NCBI RefSeq assembly: GCF_914484835.1
Contig: NZ_CAJZAR010000039.1
Location: forward strand, 124,001-188,000
Direction of reading: 5' to 3'
DNA length: 64,000 bases
Origin: Paraburkholderia tropica
GTDB taxonomy: Bacteria > Pseudomonadota > Gammaproteobacteria > Burkholderiales > Burkholderiaceae
Numbering within the stretch: position 1 is the first letter of the stretch; each line of letters starts with the position of its first letter. The position numbers and the translations under genes are program-made. Of this stretch, positions 1 to 12,062 are shown one piece after another. The notes under the pieces are model-generated. The model saw only the letters and a program-made list of their open reading frames with translations, did not search any database and was not told the origin of the DNA.

Positions 1-366
1 TCCTACGTGTATGGTTCGGTCACGGGCTTCCTGTCGTTCTTCAACGGCGACGGCGGCACGCCGCGCTATCACAACGACGGCGTTTCGGTCTCCGCGCGCT
101 ATGCCGTGAGCGCGCGTTTTCGCGCCTCGCTCGGCTACACTTACATGCGTGACCGCTCGGGCGGCGACAACAACGCCGACCAGTTCAGCGCGGCCTGCGA
201 GTACGATCTCTCGAAGCGCGTGCTGCTCTATGCGAGCGCGGGCTGGCTGCGCAATCACGGCGAAGGCGAGATGACGCTGCGCGGCGTGAACGTGACGGGC
301 CTCACGCCATCGTGGCCGGGCGCGTCGGTGCGCGGCGTGCAGTTCGGCATGATCGACCACTTCTAG
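1..366 (+). CDS. Porin, C-terminal fragment (cut by window edge)
   Basis: This is the last ~121 codons of a Gram-negative trimeric porin; the reading frame is open from base 1, so the N-terminus lies outside the window. The protein shows alternating beta-strand segments such as YAVSARFRASLGYTYMRD and ends in a terminal phenylalanine (GMIDHF), the outer-membrane insertion signal. It would form a 16-strand diffusion channel. The penultimate-strand pattern (SKRVLLYASAGWL) is the same as in the three complete porins of this window (SKRTALYALEAW, SKRTFLYTEAGY, STRSALYLQGGY). The substrate is unknown. The family call is firm; the extent is partial. Confidence 0.9.
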   Translation, partial: SYVYGSVTGFLSFFNGDGGTPRYHNDGVSVSARYAVSARFRASLGYTYMRDRSGGDNNADQFSAACEYDLSKRVLLYASAGWLRNHGEGEMTLRGVNVTGLTPSWPGASVRGVQFGMIDHF

Positions 367-493
367 ACACTTCGAGCCACTTCTTTTCAGCGCGGCGCCG
401 CGAGAGGCGTCCAGGGGAAAGCGTGACGCACACCATCGTCGGCGGGTCTGCGGTTGCTTCATGCGGCGCACGCGTCCATGACGGAGCGCGCCG

Positions 494-2008
494 ATGAGAT
501 TGCGCGCGCTGCCCGACTTCTCGCCGCTGCGCGTGTTCTTCTTCACGGTCGCGCTGGGCGGCGCGGCAGGCGTGGACTTCGTCGCCTCGTCGATGATGGG
601 CATCGCCGGCACACATATTCGCGGCGGCGTGCATGCCTCGCCCGAAGATTTCCTCTGGAGCATGACGTCCTACGCAGCGATGGCGAGCGTGGCGAATCTC
701 ATGCTCGCGCGCATCGCGCGGCACACCAGCTATCGTTCGTACACCGTGGCCGGTCTGCTCGTGGCGGCGCTCGGCTCACTGCTGTGCGCGCTCTGCGAAA
801 CGCCGCTCGAATTGACGATTGCGCGCGGCGTGCAGGGCTTCGGCGCGGGCGGCCTGTTCGCGGCCTCGCGCATCCTCATTCAACTGGTGGCCGCGCGCGA
901 CGAACGCGGGCCGCTCTTTATCGGCTTCAATATCGGCTCGCTGGGGCTTTCGGCGATCACGCCCTGGCTCGCCGCCTTACTCGTGGAAAGCGCTGCCTGG
1001 CAGATGGTCTTCGCGATCCAGGTCGTGCTCTCGCTCGTGGTGCTGGTGCTCGTGCTGCTCACGTATCCGCATCGCGTGACGCCGGCTGGCGGCCTCTGGG
1101 AACTCGATATCGATCCGATGGACTGGCCCGTGGTGATCCTGTTCGGCCTCGGCGCGATGGTGCTCATGCACGGACTCGGCGACCTGCGCTTTTACGAATT
1201 CGCAAGTTCGCCCTCGGTCGCGCTCACGCCGCTCGCGGGCTTCGCGCTGATCGGCGCGGCTTTCCTGCGGCTGCATCGCGAACCGCAACTCTGGCTCGAT
1301 CCGCACGCGCTGCTCGGCCGCCGCTATCTCGTCGGCATTCTGTTCTACGCGATCTACTATTTCCTCAACGGCCTCTGGAATTACCTGATTCCGACGCTGC
1401 TGCAAAGCGGCTTCGGTTTCGGTTTTCAGGTCACGGGCGAAGTGCTGACGTGGGCGTCCACCTTGAGTCTCGGCGCGATGCTGTGCTTCTCGCTGATCGC
1501 GCCCAAGCTGTTCGGCCAGCGCCGCTATATCGCGCTCGGTTACGTGCTGTTTTCGGTCGCGCTCTTGATGCTTTCGCTACGCACGATGACCGGCGCGTCG
1601 ATGGATGTGATCCTGCCCGCGCTGTTCCTGCAGGGCTTGACCGTGCCGTTCGTGATGGCGCAGGTGGCGGGCATGACCTTCGTCGATTTCGCCGAGGACG
1701 ATTTCCAGCACGCCTACGCGTTCAAGAACATCGTGCGGCAGATCGCGACCGCGAGCGGCACGGGCGCGGCCAGCCTGTGGCTGCAATACGGCGAGGCGAT
1801 CGCGCGCACGCGGCTCGTCGAGCGCATCACGCCGTTCGATCTCGGCGGCATGCCGCCGATGCCCGAGATGATGCGCATGGCCGCCGCGCTCGAAACCCAG
1901 GCGACGCTCGTGGCGAGCGCGAATCTGCTGTCCTGGCTAGCGGTTTTTTGCGGCGGCGTGGCGGTCATTGCGCTGGTGATTCGCTGGCGCACGGATCCCG
2001 CTGGCTAG
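494..2008 (+). CDS. MFS transporter, DHA2/EmrB-like (14-TM)
   Basis: 504 residues, highly hydrophobic, with about 14 predicted membrane segments, the usual size for DHA2 drug:H+ antiporters. Around residues 110-125 the sequence ARGVQGFGAGGLFAASR resembles the family's conserved glycine-rich helix, and W/P-rich segments punctuate the second half. The start at 494 follows a purine-rich ACGGAG about 8 bases upstream. It is most likely a proton-driven exporter in the inner membrane. It follows the porin and precedes a convergent LacI gene, and no periplasmic adaptor (EmrA) or outer-membrane factor is adjacent. Substrate cannot be told from sequence. Confidence 0.85.
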   Translation: MRLRALPDFSPLRVFFFTVALGGAAGVDFVASSMMGIAGTHIRGGVHASPEDFLWSMTSYAAMASVANLMLARIARHTSYRSYTVAGLLVAALGSLLCALCETPLELTIARGVQGFGAGGLFAASRILIQLVAARDERGPLFIGFNIGSLGLSAITPWLAALLVESAAWQMVFAIQVVLSLVVLVLVLLTYPHRVTPAGGLWELDIDPMDWPVVILFGLGAMVLMHGLGDLRFYEFASSPSVALTPLAGFALIGAAFLRLHREPQLWLDPHALLGRRYLVGILFYAIYYFLNGLWNYLIPTLLQSGFGFGFQVTGEVLTWASTLSLGAMLCFSLIAPKLFGQRRYIALGYVLFSVALLMLSLRTMTGASMDVILPALFLQGLTVPFVMAQVAGMTFVDFAEDDFQHAYAFKNIVRQIATASGTGAASLWLQYGEAIARTRLVERITPFDLGGMPPMPEMMRMAAALETQATLVASANLLSWLAVFCGGVAVIALVIRWRTDPAG

Positions 2009-2037
2009 CCTTCAAACCACATCATTCGGTATCCGTA

Positions 2038-3072
2038 CTATTTCGCCGCCGCACGACGCGTACGCTTTCGCACCGGCCCGGTGGAATCGCGCACGACGAG
2101 TTGCGGCGGCGGCCCGATCGCCATCGACGGCTCCTGCACCGGCTCGCCGATCAAGCGGATCAGGCTGCTGATCGACAGCTCCGCCACGGCTTCGGTCTGG
2201 ATCGCGACGGTCGTGAGGGCGGGGCGCACCTGATGCGCCAGCTGGATATCGGTGATGCCGATCACCGAGACATCGCCAGGCACCGCGAGCCCCATGCCCA
2301 CCAGCGCCTGGATCGCGCCAATCGCGAGCAGGTCGTTCGACGCGAAGATCGCCGTGAGTTCGGGATGCTCGGCCATCAGCGTCATGCAGGCCGTGTGGCC
2401 CGCGTCGATCGAGTCGCGCACCTGCATTTCAGCCAGCGCGCGCGGCACGCCGCCTTCGGCGAGCGCCGCGCGAAAGCCGTCCGAGCGCGCGTCCTGCAAG
2501 CCGCCGCAGCCGTCGCCGATCAGCATGCCGATCTTGCGATGACCGAGTTCGAGCAGATGTTGCGCCGCGAGCGTGCCCGCGCGCGCGAAGTCGACGGCCA
2601 CGCAGGGCAGCGCGGGCGGCTTTTCCGGGTGCTCCCACATCGCCAGCAGGATCGGGCCGTTGTGCATCGCCGAGATGCACAGTTCGTTCATGGCGATGTC
2701 GGTGTTCATCACGAGCACGCCGTCGGCGAAGGTGCCCGCGATCTGGTTGAGGTAGGCGCGGCCGATCTGCGCGTCGTCGTCGGTGTTGCAGACCATCAGG
2801 AAATGGCCGGCCTTGCGCGCCGCGCGCTCGGCCGCCAGCACGAACTCGGGATAGAACGGGTTGGCGATGTTCGAGAGCATCAGCGCCAGCGTGGACGAGC
2901 GGCCCTGCGCGAGCGCGCGCGCGTTGAGGTTGGGGCGGTAACCCAGCTCGGCGATGGCCTTGAGCACGCGCTCCGCCGTCTCCGGGCGGACCTTCTCGCG
3001 GTTGCGCAGCACGTTCGAAACGGTGGCCGCGGTGACGCGGGCGCGTCGCGCGACTTCTGACAAGGTGACCAT
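2038..3072 (-). CDS. LacI-family transcriptional regulator of the galactan operon
   Basis: 344 residues. The N-terminal helix-turn-helix (residues ~3-22, EVARRARVTAATVSNVL) and hinge helix (NLNARALAQGR) are classic LacI, followed by a periplasmic-binding-protein-like sugar domain (ANPFYPEF, VIGITDIQLAHQ). It is transcribed divergently from the ABC importer at 3291 with a 218-bp gap that contains two copies of a 16-bp palindrome, so it very probably represses that operon and is released by an imported galactoside. GanR, regulator of the Bacillus gan operon, is also a LacI-family protein. The effector is inferred. Confidence 0.9.
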   Translation of the reverse strand: MVTLSEVARRARVTAATVSNVLRNREKVRPETAERVLKAIAELGYRPNLNARALAQGRSSTLALMLSNIANPFYPEFVLAAERAARKAGHFLMVCNTDDDAQIGRAYLNQIAGTFADGVLVMNTDIAMNELCISAMHNGPILLAMWEHPEKPPALPCVAVDFARAGTLAAQHLLELGHRKIGMLIGDGCGGLQDARSDGFRAALAEGGVPRALAEMQVRDSIDAGHTACMTLMAEHPELTAIFASNDLLAIGAIQALVGMGLAVPGDVSVIGITDIQLAHQVRPALTTVAIQTEAVAELSISSLIRLIGEPVQEPSMAIGPPPQLVVRDSTGPVRKRTRRAAAK

Positions 3073-3205
3073 GTGCAGCCTTTAGTGTCTCGTTTCCCAC
3101 ATTCAGGGACTGCGACTCAAATGTTGCAAGCCGCCGGGGGAATTTGATAATTTTCACCCACACCGCGCCGGGAAGGCGATGCGTGCAGGATAATACCGTT
3201 CAGCA

Positions 3206-3221
3206 ATTTAAGCGGTTAAAT
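3206..3221. promoter_or_regulatory. Upstream LacI-type operator (imperfect palindrome)
   Basis: ATTTAAGCGGTTAAAT differs by one base from the perfect palindrome ATTTAAGCGCTTAAAT at 3261. The central CG/GC with A/T flanks is typical of LacI-family operators. Centre-to-centre distance to the second copy is 55 bp, about five helical turns, which would allow looping by a tetramer or dimer of dimers. Confidence 0.8.
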
Positions 3222-3260
3222 CCCCAACGCACAAGCCCCCGGCCATATTTATAGCGTAGA

Positions 3261-3276
3261 ATTTAAGCGCTTAAAT
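3261..3276. promoter_or_regulatory. Promoter-proximal LacI-type operator (perfect 16-bp palindrome)
   Basis: ATTTAAGCGCTTAAAT is a perfect 16-bp palindrome immediately upstream of the Shine-Dalgarno (GGAGGAG) of the ATPase gene at 3291. An A/T-rich stretch (ATTTATAGCG) just before it may be the -10 region, so bound repressor would block the start of transcription. Confidence 0.85.
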
Positions 3277-3290
3277 CTGGAGGAGACAAC

Positions 3291-4457
<1,167 letters not shown>

Positions 4458-4587
4458 TACAACGCCATCGCGAGATTTCAGCTTGACCCCGCCATCAGAG
4501 CGGGCGGTTTGCACGACAGGCAGCACAGGCAGGTCAGCAGTAAAACCACGCAGGACAGGCAAACAACGCACATCTGGAGACAACAAC

Positions 4588-5850
4588 ATGTTCGCACAAC
4601 GCTTCCGCAGCTTCGGCACGCTCGCGCGCGCCACGGCGGCCGTGACGCTGGTGGCCGCCACGCTCGCGAGCGCCGGCGCCGACGCGGCCACGCTCACCGT
4701 CAACGTGTCGGCGCGCGGCAATCAGCGCTCGACCTGGCAAGACGCCTTCGACAAGTTCAAGAAGGCCAATCCCGACGTCGACCTCAAGGTCGCGTATGTC
4801 ACCGAAGAAGCCTACAAGGTGCAGATGAGCGGCTGGCTCGCGACCGATCCGCCCGACGTGGTGTCGTGGCACGACGGCGAGCGCATGGCCTATTACGCGC
4901 AACGCGGCCTGCTCGAAGACCTGTCGTCCGACTGGGCGAAGAACGGCTGGAACGAGCAATACGCCTCGGTCAGGGAAGCCTCGACGTACAAGGGCAAGCA
5001 GTACGCCGCGCCGCTCGGCTATGACGCGTATGGCTTCTTCTATCGCAAGGACCTGTTCCAGAAGGCCGGCATCAAGGAAGAACCGAAGACCTGGGACGAG
5101 TTCCTCGACGCCTGCAAGAAGCTCAAGGCGAGCGGCGTGCAGCCGATCGCCGTGGCCGCGCGCGATAGCTGGACGCTCGCCGCCTGGTTCGACTATCTGA
5201 ACCTGCGCATCAACGGCAACGCGTTCCATCAGCAATTGATGGCCGGCGAGATTCCCTACACCGACCCGCGCGTGAAGAAGGTTTTCACCGCCTGGAAGAC
5301 GCTGATCGACAACCACTACTTCATGGACAACGCGCTGTCCTATGACGTCGACTCGATCGCGCCGGTGCTCGTGAACGGCAAGGCCGCGATGATGCTGATG
5401 GGCACGTTCTTCTCGGCGAGCTTCCCGGCCAACATGAAGCAGGACGTGGGCTTCTTCCGCTTCCCGATCATCGACGCCAACGTGCCGACCGCCGAAGACG
5501 GCCCGGTGAACGTGCTGCTGGTGCCCGCGAAGGCCAAGAACAAGGCCGACGCGCGCCGTCTGCTCGCCTTCATGGAGTCGCCGCAGATCAACGCCGATCT
5601 CGCGCGCGGCTGGGGCCAGCTGCCGTCGAACAACAAGGCGGCTGAACCGGAAGACGCGATCTCGAAGGTCGGCTTCCAGACGCTCGCGAACACGAAGGGC
5701 GGCATCGCGCAGTTCTACGACCGCGACATGCAGAAGGAAATGGCCGACGAAGGCATGAAGGCCATGCAGCAGTTCTATTCCGATCCGACGCAGATCGACG
5801 CGCTGCTCGCGCGCCTCGAAACCACGCGTCAGCGCATTTACCACAAGTAA
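4588..5850 (+). CDS. Sugar ABC transporter substrate-binding protein (galacto-oligosaccharide type)
   Basis: 420 residues from ATG 4588, chosen because GGAGA lies 7 bases upstream and the first ~32 residues form a signal peptide ending ASAGADA-ATL; an in-frame start 105 bases upstream would bury the signal. The mature protein has the family 1 solute-binding fold (PPDVVSWHDG, AAPLGYDAYGFFYRKDLF, GKAAMMLMG). It captures a sugar in the periplasm for the MalFG-like permeases. Its place beside GH42 and GH53 enzymes points to galacto-oligosaccharides, as for GanS. Specificity is inferred from context only. Confidence 0.93.
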   Translation: MFAQRFRSFGTLARATAAVTLVAATLASAGADAATLTVNVSARGNQRSTWQDAFDKFKKANPDVDLKVAYVTEEAYKVQMSGWLATDPPDVVSWHDGERMAYYAQRGLLEDLSSDWAKNGWNEQYASVREASTYKGKQYAAPLGYDAYGFFYRKDLFQKAGIKEEPKTWDEFLDACKKLKASGVQPIAVAARDSWTLAAWFDYLNLRINGNAFHQQLMAGEIPYTDPRVKKVFTAWKTLIDNHYFMDNALSYDVDSIAPVLVNGKAAMMLMGTFFSASFPANMKQDVGFFRFPIIDANVPTAEDGPVNVLLVPAKAKNKADARRLLAFMESPQINADLARGWGQLPSNNKAAEPEDAISKVGFQTLANTKGGIAQFYDRDMQKEMADEGMKAMQQFYSDPTQIDALLARLETTRQRIYHK

Positions 5851-5870
5851 ATCGCGCGTCTTGGTGTGAC

Positions 5871-5895
5871 GACCGGCGGTGCTCATCCGCCGGTC
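5871..5895 (+). other. Intercistronic RNA hairpin after the binding-protein gene
   Basis: GACCGGCGG and CCGCCGGTC form a perfect 9-bp stem around a 7-base loop, 20 bases past the binding-protein stop. There is no U-tract, so it is not a classical terminator. Such hairpins after malE-type genes protect the upstream message from 3' decay. Confidence 0.6.
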
Positions 5896-5954
5896 CATTG
5901 CGGAGATTGTTTTCCGCTTGATTCGCAATCCGTAATAAAAGTCGAGGCCTGAAC

Positions 5955-6860
5955 ATGTCCGATACCGTAGCGCGCCCCATGGGGGCGGCGCGGCCGCGTC
6001 GCGCGTCCACGGCGCGGCGCCAGCAGAATCGCGCCGCGCTGTATTTCCTGTTGCCCGGCGGCGTGCTGTTCACGCTGTGCGTGATCTACCCGATTTTCAG
6101 CAGCATCGCGCTCAGTTTCTACAACTGGGATGGCATGACCGAAAAGACGTTCGTGGGCCTCGCGAACTACATCGAGTTATTCCAGACCGACACGTTTTAT
6201 ACGGCGCTCAAGAACAATCTGCTCTGGCTCGTGCTGTTCCAGCTCGCGCCGCCCGTCGGGCTGATGTTCGCGCTGTATCTGAATCAGACCGTGCGCGGCA
6301 TCCGTATCGTGAAGTCGCTGTTCTTCGCGCCGTTCGTGCTTTCGGGCGTGGTGGTGGGCCTCGTGTTCTCGTGGTTCTACGACCCCACGTTCGGCCTGCT
6401 GCGCCTGATTCTGGGCCACGGCGTGCCGGTGATCGGCGATCCGAAGCTCGTCACCTACGGCATCATCTTCGCCGCGCTCTGGCCGCAGACGCCGTTCTGC
6501 ATGGTGCTCTATCTCACCGGCCTCACGTCGATCAACCCGGAAATCGTGGAAGCCGCGCGCATGGAAGGCGCGAAGGGTTTCAAGCTTTTCTGGCACGTGA
6601 TCCTGCCGCAATTGCGCCCGGTGACCTTCATGGCGATCGTGCTGACCGTGATCGGCGCGCTGCGCAGTTTCGACCTGATCGCGGTGATGAGCGGCGGCGG
6701 TCCGTTCGACAGCTCCACCGTGCTCGCCTATTACATGTACGACCAGGCCATCAAGTATTACCGCGAAGGCTATTCGGCTTCGATCGCCGTCGTGCTGTTC
6801 GCCATCATGCTGGTCTACATCGTGTTCCATCTGCGCCGCATGCTGCGCGAAGAACACTGA
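5955..6860 (+). CDS. Sugar ABC transporter permease, MalF-type
   Basis: 301 residues with about six membrane helices. The EAA loop that docks on the ATPase is present (EAARMEGAKGFKLFWHVILP, around residues 198-217). N-terminal residues 1-25 are polar and basic. It lies between the binding protein and the second permease in the usual MalE-F-G order. GAGG precedes the start. It forms half of the inner-membrane channel for the sugar bound by the protein at 4588. Confidence 0.94.
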   Translation: MSDTVARPMGAARPRRASTARRQQNRAALYFLLPGGVLFTLCVIYPIFSSIALSFYNWDGMTEKTFVGLANYIELFQTDTFYTALKNNLLWLVLFQLAPPVGLMFALYLNQTVRGIRIVKSLFFAPFVLSGVVVGLVFSWFYDPTFGLLRLILGHGVPVIGDPKLVTYGIIFAALWPQTPFCMVLYLTGLTSINPEIVEAARMEGAKGFKLFWHVILPQLRPVTFMAIVLTVIGALRSFDLIAVMSGGGPFDSSTVLAYYMYDQAIKYYREGYSASIAVVLFAIMLVYIVFHLRRMLREEH

Positions 6861-6879
6861 ATTCAAGGGAGTTGTCTTT

Positions 6880-7731
6880 ATGTATCCGCTTCCCGTCGAA
6901 CGCTGGAAACCCGCGAATCGCGCGCTCTACAAACTCTCGCTGCCCATTGCGCTGGTGATCTGGCTGCTGCCGATGCTCGCCGTGCTGATTACCTCGATCC
7001 GTTCCACCGAGGAACTCCAGCAAGGCGATTACTGGGGCTGGCCGAAGCATTTCGCCTTATTCGATAACTACGGCGCGGCGCTCACGCAAACGCCGATGCT
7101 GCATTACTTCGCCAATAGCGTGTTGATTGCCGTGCCTTCGGTGATTGGCGCAATCGTATTGGCGTCGATGGCGGGCTTCGCGCTCTCGACTTACAAATTT
7201 CGCGGCAATACGGCGGTGTTGTTTGCTTTCGTCGCGGGCAATTTCGTGCCGATCCAGATTCTCATGATTCCGGTGCGCGACATGGCGCTGCGCGTGGGGC
7301 TCTACAACACCGTGTGGGCGCTGATTATTTTTCACGTCTCGTTTCAAACGGGTTTCTGCACGCTGTTTCTGCGCAATTTCATCAAGCAGCTGCCGTTTGA
7401 ATTGATCGAGGCGGCGCGCGTGGAAGGCGCGAGCGAGTGGACCATTTACTGGCGCATCGTCATGCCGCTCGTGCGGCCCGCGCTCGCGGCGCTCGGCATT
7501 CTGGTGTTCACCTTCGTCTGGAACGACTACTTCTGGGCGCTCTGTCTCACGCAAGGCGACGACGCCGCGCCGATCACCGTGGGCGTGGCCGCGCTGAAAG
7601 GCCAGTGGACCACGGCATGGAATCTCGTGGCGGCGGGCTCGGTGCTCGCGGCGCTGCCTTCCGTGCTGATGTTCTTCGCCATGCAAAAGCATTTTGTCGC
7701 GGGTCTCACCTTCGGCGCCAGCAAGGGCTAA
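6880..7731 (+). CDS. Sugar ABC transporter permease, MalG-type
   Basis: 283 residues with six membrane helices and the EAA motif EAARVEGASEWTIYWRIVMP near residues 183-202. AAGGGAG lies just before the ATG, and only 19 bases separate it from the preceding permease gene, so the two are co-translated. It is the partner of the 5955 permease and closes the importer. Confidence 0.94.
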   Translation: MYPLPVERWKPANRALYKLSLPIALVIWLLPMLAVLITSIRSTEELQQGDYWGWPKHFALFDNYGAALTQTPMLHYFANSVLIAVPSVIGAIVLASMAGFALSTYKFRGNTAVLFAFVAGNFVPIQILMIPVRDMALRVGLYNTVWALIIFHVSFQTGFCTLFLRNFIKQLPFELIEAARVEGASEWTIYWRIVMPLVRPALAALGILVFTFVWNDYFWALCLTQGDDAAPITVGVAALKGQWTTAWNLVAAGSVLAALPSVLMFFAMQKHFVAGLTFGASKG

Positions 7732-7800
7732 ACGAATCCTCGCAGGTGTCGAAGGTGCTTTTTCCGCTGTTCAACGTTTAACCGTACCGGGTTTTTAATC

Positions 7801-9768
<1,968 letters not shown>

Positions 9769-9782
9769 GCTGATTCATCACG

Positions 9783-9816
9783 CAGGGCACGCCGGAATGC
9801 TGGCCGGCGTGCCCTG
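9783..9816 (+). other. Strong hairpin between GH42 and GH53 genes
   Basis: A perfect 13-bp stem (9783-9795 pairs with 9804-9816, core GGGCACGCCGG) with an 8-base loop. No U-run follows. It could attenuate read-through into the GH53 gene or mark an RNA processing point. Confidence 0.6.
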
Positions 9817-9876
9817 ACTATCAGGCGGACCGTCGCAGCGTTCGCATGGCCCGCCGCATACCAAGGAGGAGCACAG

Positions 9877-11040
9877 ATGAATCGAAGAGACATGCTGTCC
9901 TGGCTGGCCTGCACCGCGCTTGCGTCGGGCGCCTCGCTTCCTGCCATTGCGCGGGCGGCCGAAGCGGCCAGCGAGGCGCGCGGCGAACATGGCGAACGCC
10001 TCGCGATGGGCGCCGACGTATCGACGCTGCTCGAACTCGAAGCGAACGGCGCGCGCTTCTACGATCATGGCAAGGCTGACGACTGCCTGCGCATCTTCAA
10101 GCATCACGGTCTTGACGCCATCCGCATCAAGGTCTGGAATGATCCTGGCAATCCCGATTATTTTCCGGCGAACCAGAGTCCGGCAGTGGGTTACAACAAC
10201 GCGAAGCATGTGCGCATGCTCGCGCGCCGCGCCGCCGAACTCGGCCTGCGCGTGCTGATCGACTTCCATTACAGCGACTGGTGGGCCGATCCGGGCAAGC
10301 AATATCCGCCGCATGCGTGGGCGGGCAAGGATCTCGCGCAGACCTGCGATCTGCTCGGCGAATACACCACGAGCGTGCTGCGCATGCTGCGCGAAGAGGG
10401 CGTGCGGCCCGAATGGGTGCAGACGGGCAACGAGATCACGGGCGGCATGCTCTGGCCGCTCGGCAAGTACGATCAGTGGGACAATCTCGCGACGCTGCTC
10501 AAGACGGCGCACGACGCCGTGAAATCCGTCGATCCCGACATCAAGCACATGCTGCATATCGATAGTGGCGGCGACAACGCCAAGAGCCGCTGGTGGTTCG
10601 ACAGCGCCGTGCAGCGCGGCGTGAATTTCGATCTGATCGGGCTTTCGTATTATCCGCAGTGGCAAGGCTCGCTCGACGATCTGCAGAACAACGCCAACGA
10701 TCTTTCGGCGCGCTACGGCAAGGACATCATCGTGGTGGAGACGGCTTTTCCGTGGACCACGAGCGACGGCGATTCGGAGCCCAACGCGATGACGAATACG
10801 GGCACCGTCACGTTCCCGCCTTCGCCGCAAGGTCAGGCGCAATTCTTCGCGGCGCTGACGAATGTGGTCAAGAGCGTTCCGAACGGGCGCGGCAAGGGCA
10901 TCTTCTGGTGGGAGCCCGAGTGGATTCCCACGCCCAATGTGGGCTGGAAGGTGGGCGCGGGCGATCAGTGGGACAACAACACGCTGTTCGATTTCCACGG
11001 CCACGCGCTCTCGTCGATCGACGTGTTCAAGACGCGCTAG
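9877..11040 (+). CDS. Exported arabinogalactan endo-beta-1,4-galactanase, GH53
   Basis: 387 residues. The N-terminus MNRRDMLSWLAC...AIARAAEA is a signal peptide with a twin-arginine look (RRDML), cleaved near residue 28. GADVSTLLELEANGARFYD and the acid/base Glu186 (WVQTGNEITGG) and nucleophile Glu288 (IIVVETAFPW) are diagnostic for GH53. It would cut the beta-1,4-galactan backbone outside the cytoplasm and feed oligosaccharides to the importer. AAGGAGGAG lies upstream of the ATG. It is the analogue of Bacillus GanB. Whether it stays periplasmic or is secreted further cannot be told. Confidence 0.95.
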   Translation: MNRRDMLSWLACTALASGASLPAIARAAEAASEARGEHGERLAMGADVSTLLELEANGARFYDHGKADDCLRIFKHHGLDAIRIKVWNDPGNPDYFPANQSPAVGYNNAKHVRMLARRAAELGLRVLIDFHYSDWWADPGKQYPPHAWAGKDLAQTCDLLGEYTTSVLRMLREEGVRPEWVQTGNEITGGMLWPLGKYDQWDNLATLLKTAHDAVKSVDPDIKHMLHIDSGGDNAKSRWWFDSAVQRGVNFDLIGLSYYPQWQGSLDDLQNNANDLSARYGKDIIVVETAFPWTTSDGDSEPNAMTNTGTVTFPPSPQGQAQFFAALTNVVKSVPNGRGKGIFWWEPEWIPTPNVGWKVGAGDQWDNNTLFDFHGHALSSIDVFKTR

Positions 11041-11384
11041 CGTAGCGGGGCGCCTGCCCGCATTTCTCCCTCTTTTCTCCAATGGCTGGCGCGCGTCCTT
11101 GACGGACGCGCGCGTTGGCCGTCAATTCCGTCAATTCGCCCCTTCCATTGCGACGTTTTGTCGCCCGCTGCTGTCCCGCACCCGCGTCACGACGGCACGA
11201 CGCCGATTCCGGCGCTGTTCCGCAGCCATCGAGCCTGCGCTTCGATGGCATACTGCGCCCGCGCGACGCCCGCCGATCTCCCCACGCGTCAACCTAAAGG
11301 ATTCTTCATTCTTGCCCATTGCGCCTTTGCGATACTGATCGCAAAGCGGGCGGTGATCGGCGCCCATTTCAATCAGGTCGGATC
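11041..11384. other. 344-bp non-coding gap with a 10-bp-stem hairpin
   Basis: Between the galactanase and the response regulator. At 11089-11113 GCGCGCGTCC and its complement form a perfect 10-bp stem around TTGAC, without a U-run; it may end the galactan transcript. The remainder probably holds the two-component promoter, but I see no convincing -35/-10 pair or operator. Confidence 0.45.
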
Positions 11385-12062
11385 ATGAGCAAAATTCTCA
11401 CCATTGAAGACGATCCCATCGTCGGCCGGGACATCACGGAAGAACTCACCAACGCCGGGTTCGAAGTCGAATGGGCGCGTACGGGCGCGGAAGGAATTGC
11501 ACGCGCGCTCAGCCCGGAATTCGACGCCATCACACTCGATCGCGTATTGCCCGGTATCGACGGCCTCACGATTGTCAAAACGATACGCAGTGTGGGAATC
11601 GAAACGCCGGTACTGATGATCAGTGCGCTCACCGACGTCGACGAGCGCGTGACCGGCCTGCTCGCAGGCGGCGACGATTACATCGCCAAGCCGTTTTCCG
11701 CAACGGAAATGCGCGCCCGCATTCAGGTGCTGCTGCGCAGAAGAGGGCGGCTTCAGCAACAGGTCGTCACGACATTGAAAGTCGAAGACCTTGAAATCGA
11801 CCTGATCGCGCGATCGGTGAGCCGCGCGGAAAACGAAGTCAATCTGCCGCCCGTGGAATTCCGTCTGCTTGAGTATCTCGCGCGCAATTCCGGGCAAGTC
11901 GTCACGCGCACCATGATTTTCCAGTCGGTGTGGGACATGCATTTCGATCCGGGCACCAATCTGATCGAAGTCTATATCGGCAATTTGCGCAAAAAGATCG
12001 ACAAGCCAGGCCTCAAGCCGCTGATCAAGACGATCCGCGGATCGGGATATATGCTTGGATGA
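11385..12062 (+). CDS. OmpR-family response regulator
   Basis: 225 residues from ATG 11385 (MSKILTIEDD). The receiver has the acidic pair Glu8-Asp9-Asp10, phospho-acceptor Asp52 (AITLDRVLPG) and the conserved Lys in DDYIAKPF. The C-terminal winged helix is complete (VNLPPVEFRLLEYLARN, IEVYIGNLRKKID, TIRGSGYML). Its stop overlaps the kinase start by four bases (ATGA), so the two proteins are made together. Target genes are unknown; the dehydratase and porin downstream are natural candidates. Confidence 0.95.
   Translation: MSKILTIEDDPIVGRDITEELTNAGFEVEWARTGAEGIARALSPEFDAITLDRVLPGIDGLTIVKTIRSVGIETPVLMISALTDVDERVTGLLAGGDDYIAKPFSATEMRARIQVLLRRRGRLQQQVVTTLKVEDLEIDLIARSVSRAENEVNLPPVEFRLLEYLARNSGQVVTRTMIFQSVWDMHFDPGTNLIEVYIGNLRKKIDKPGLKPLIKTIRGSGYMLG

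Noticed and set aside
454..3060. 868-codon open frame over the MFS and LacI genes
   Set aside because: It runs partly antisense to LacI and is Arg/Ala/His-rich without motifs; it is a GC-driven shadow of the real genes.
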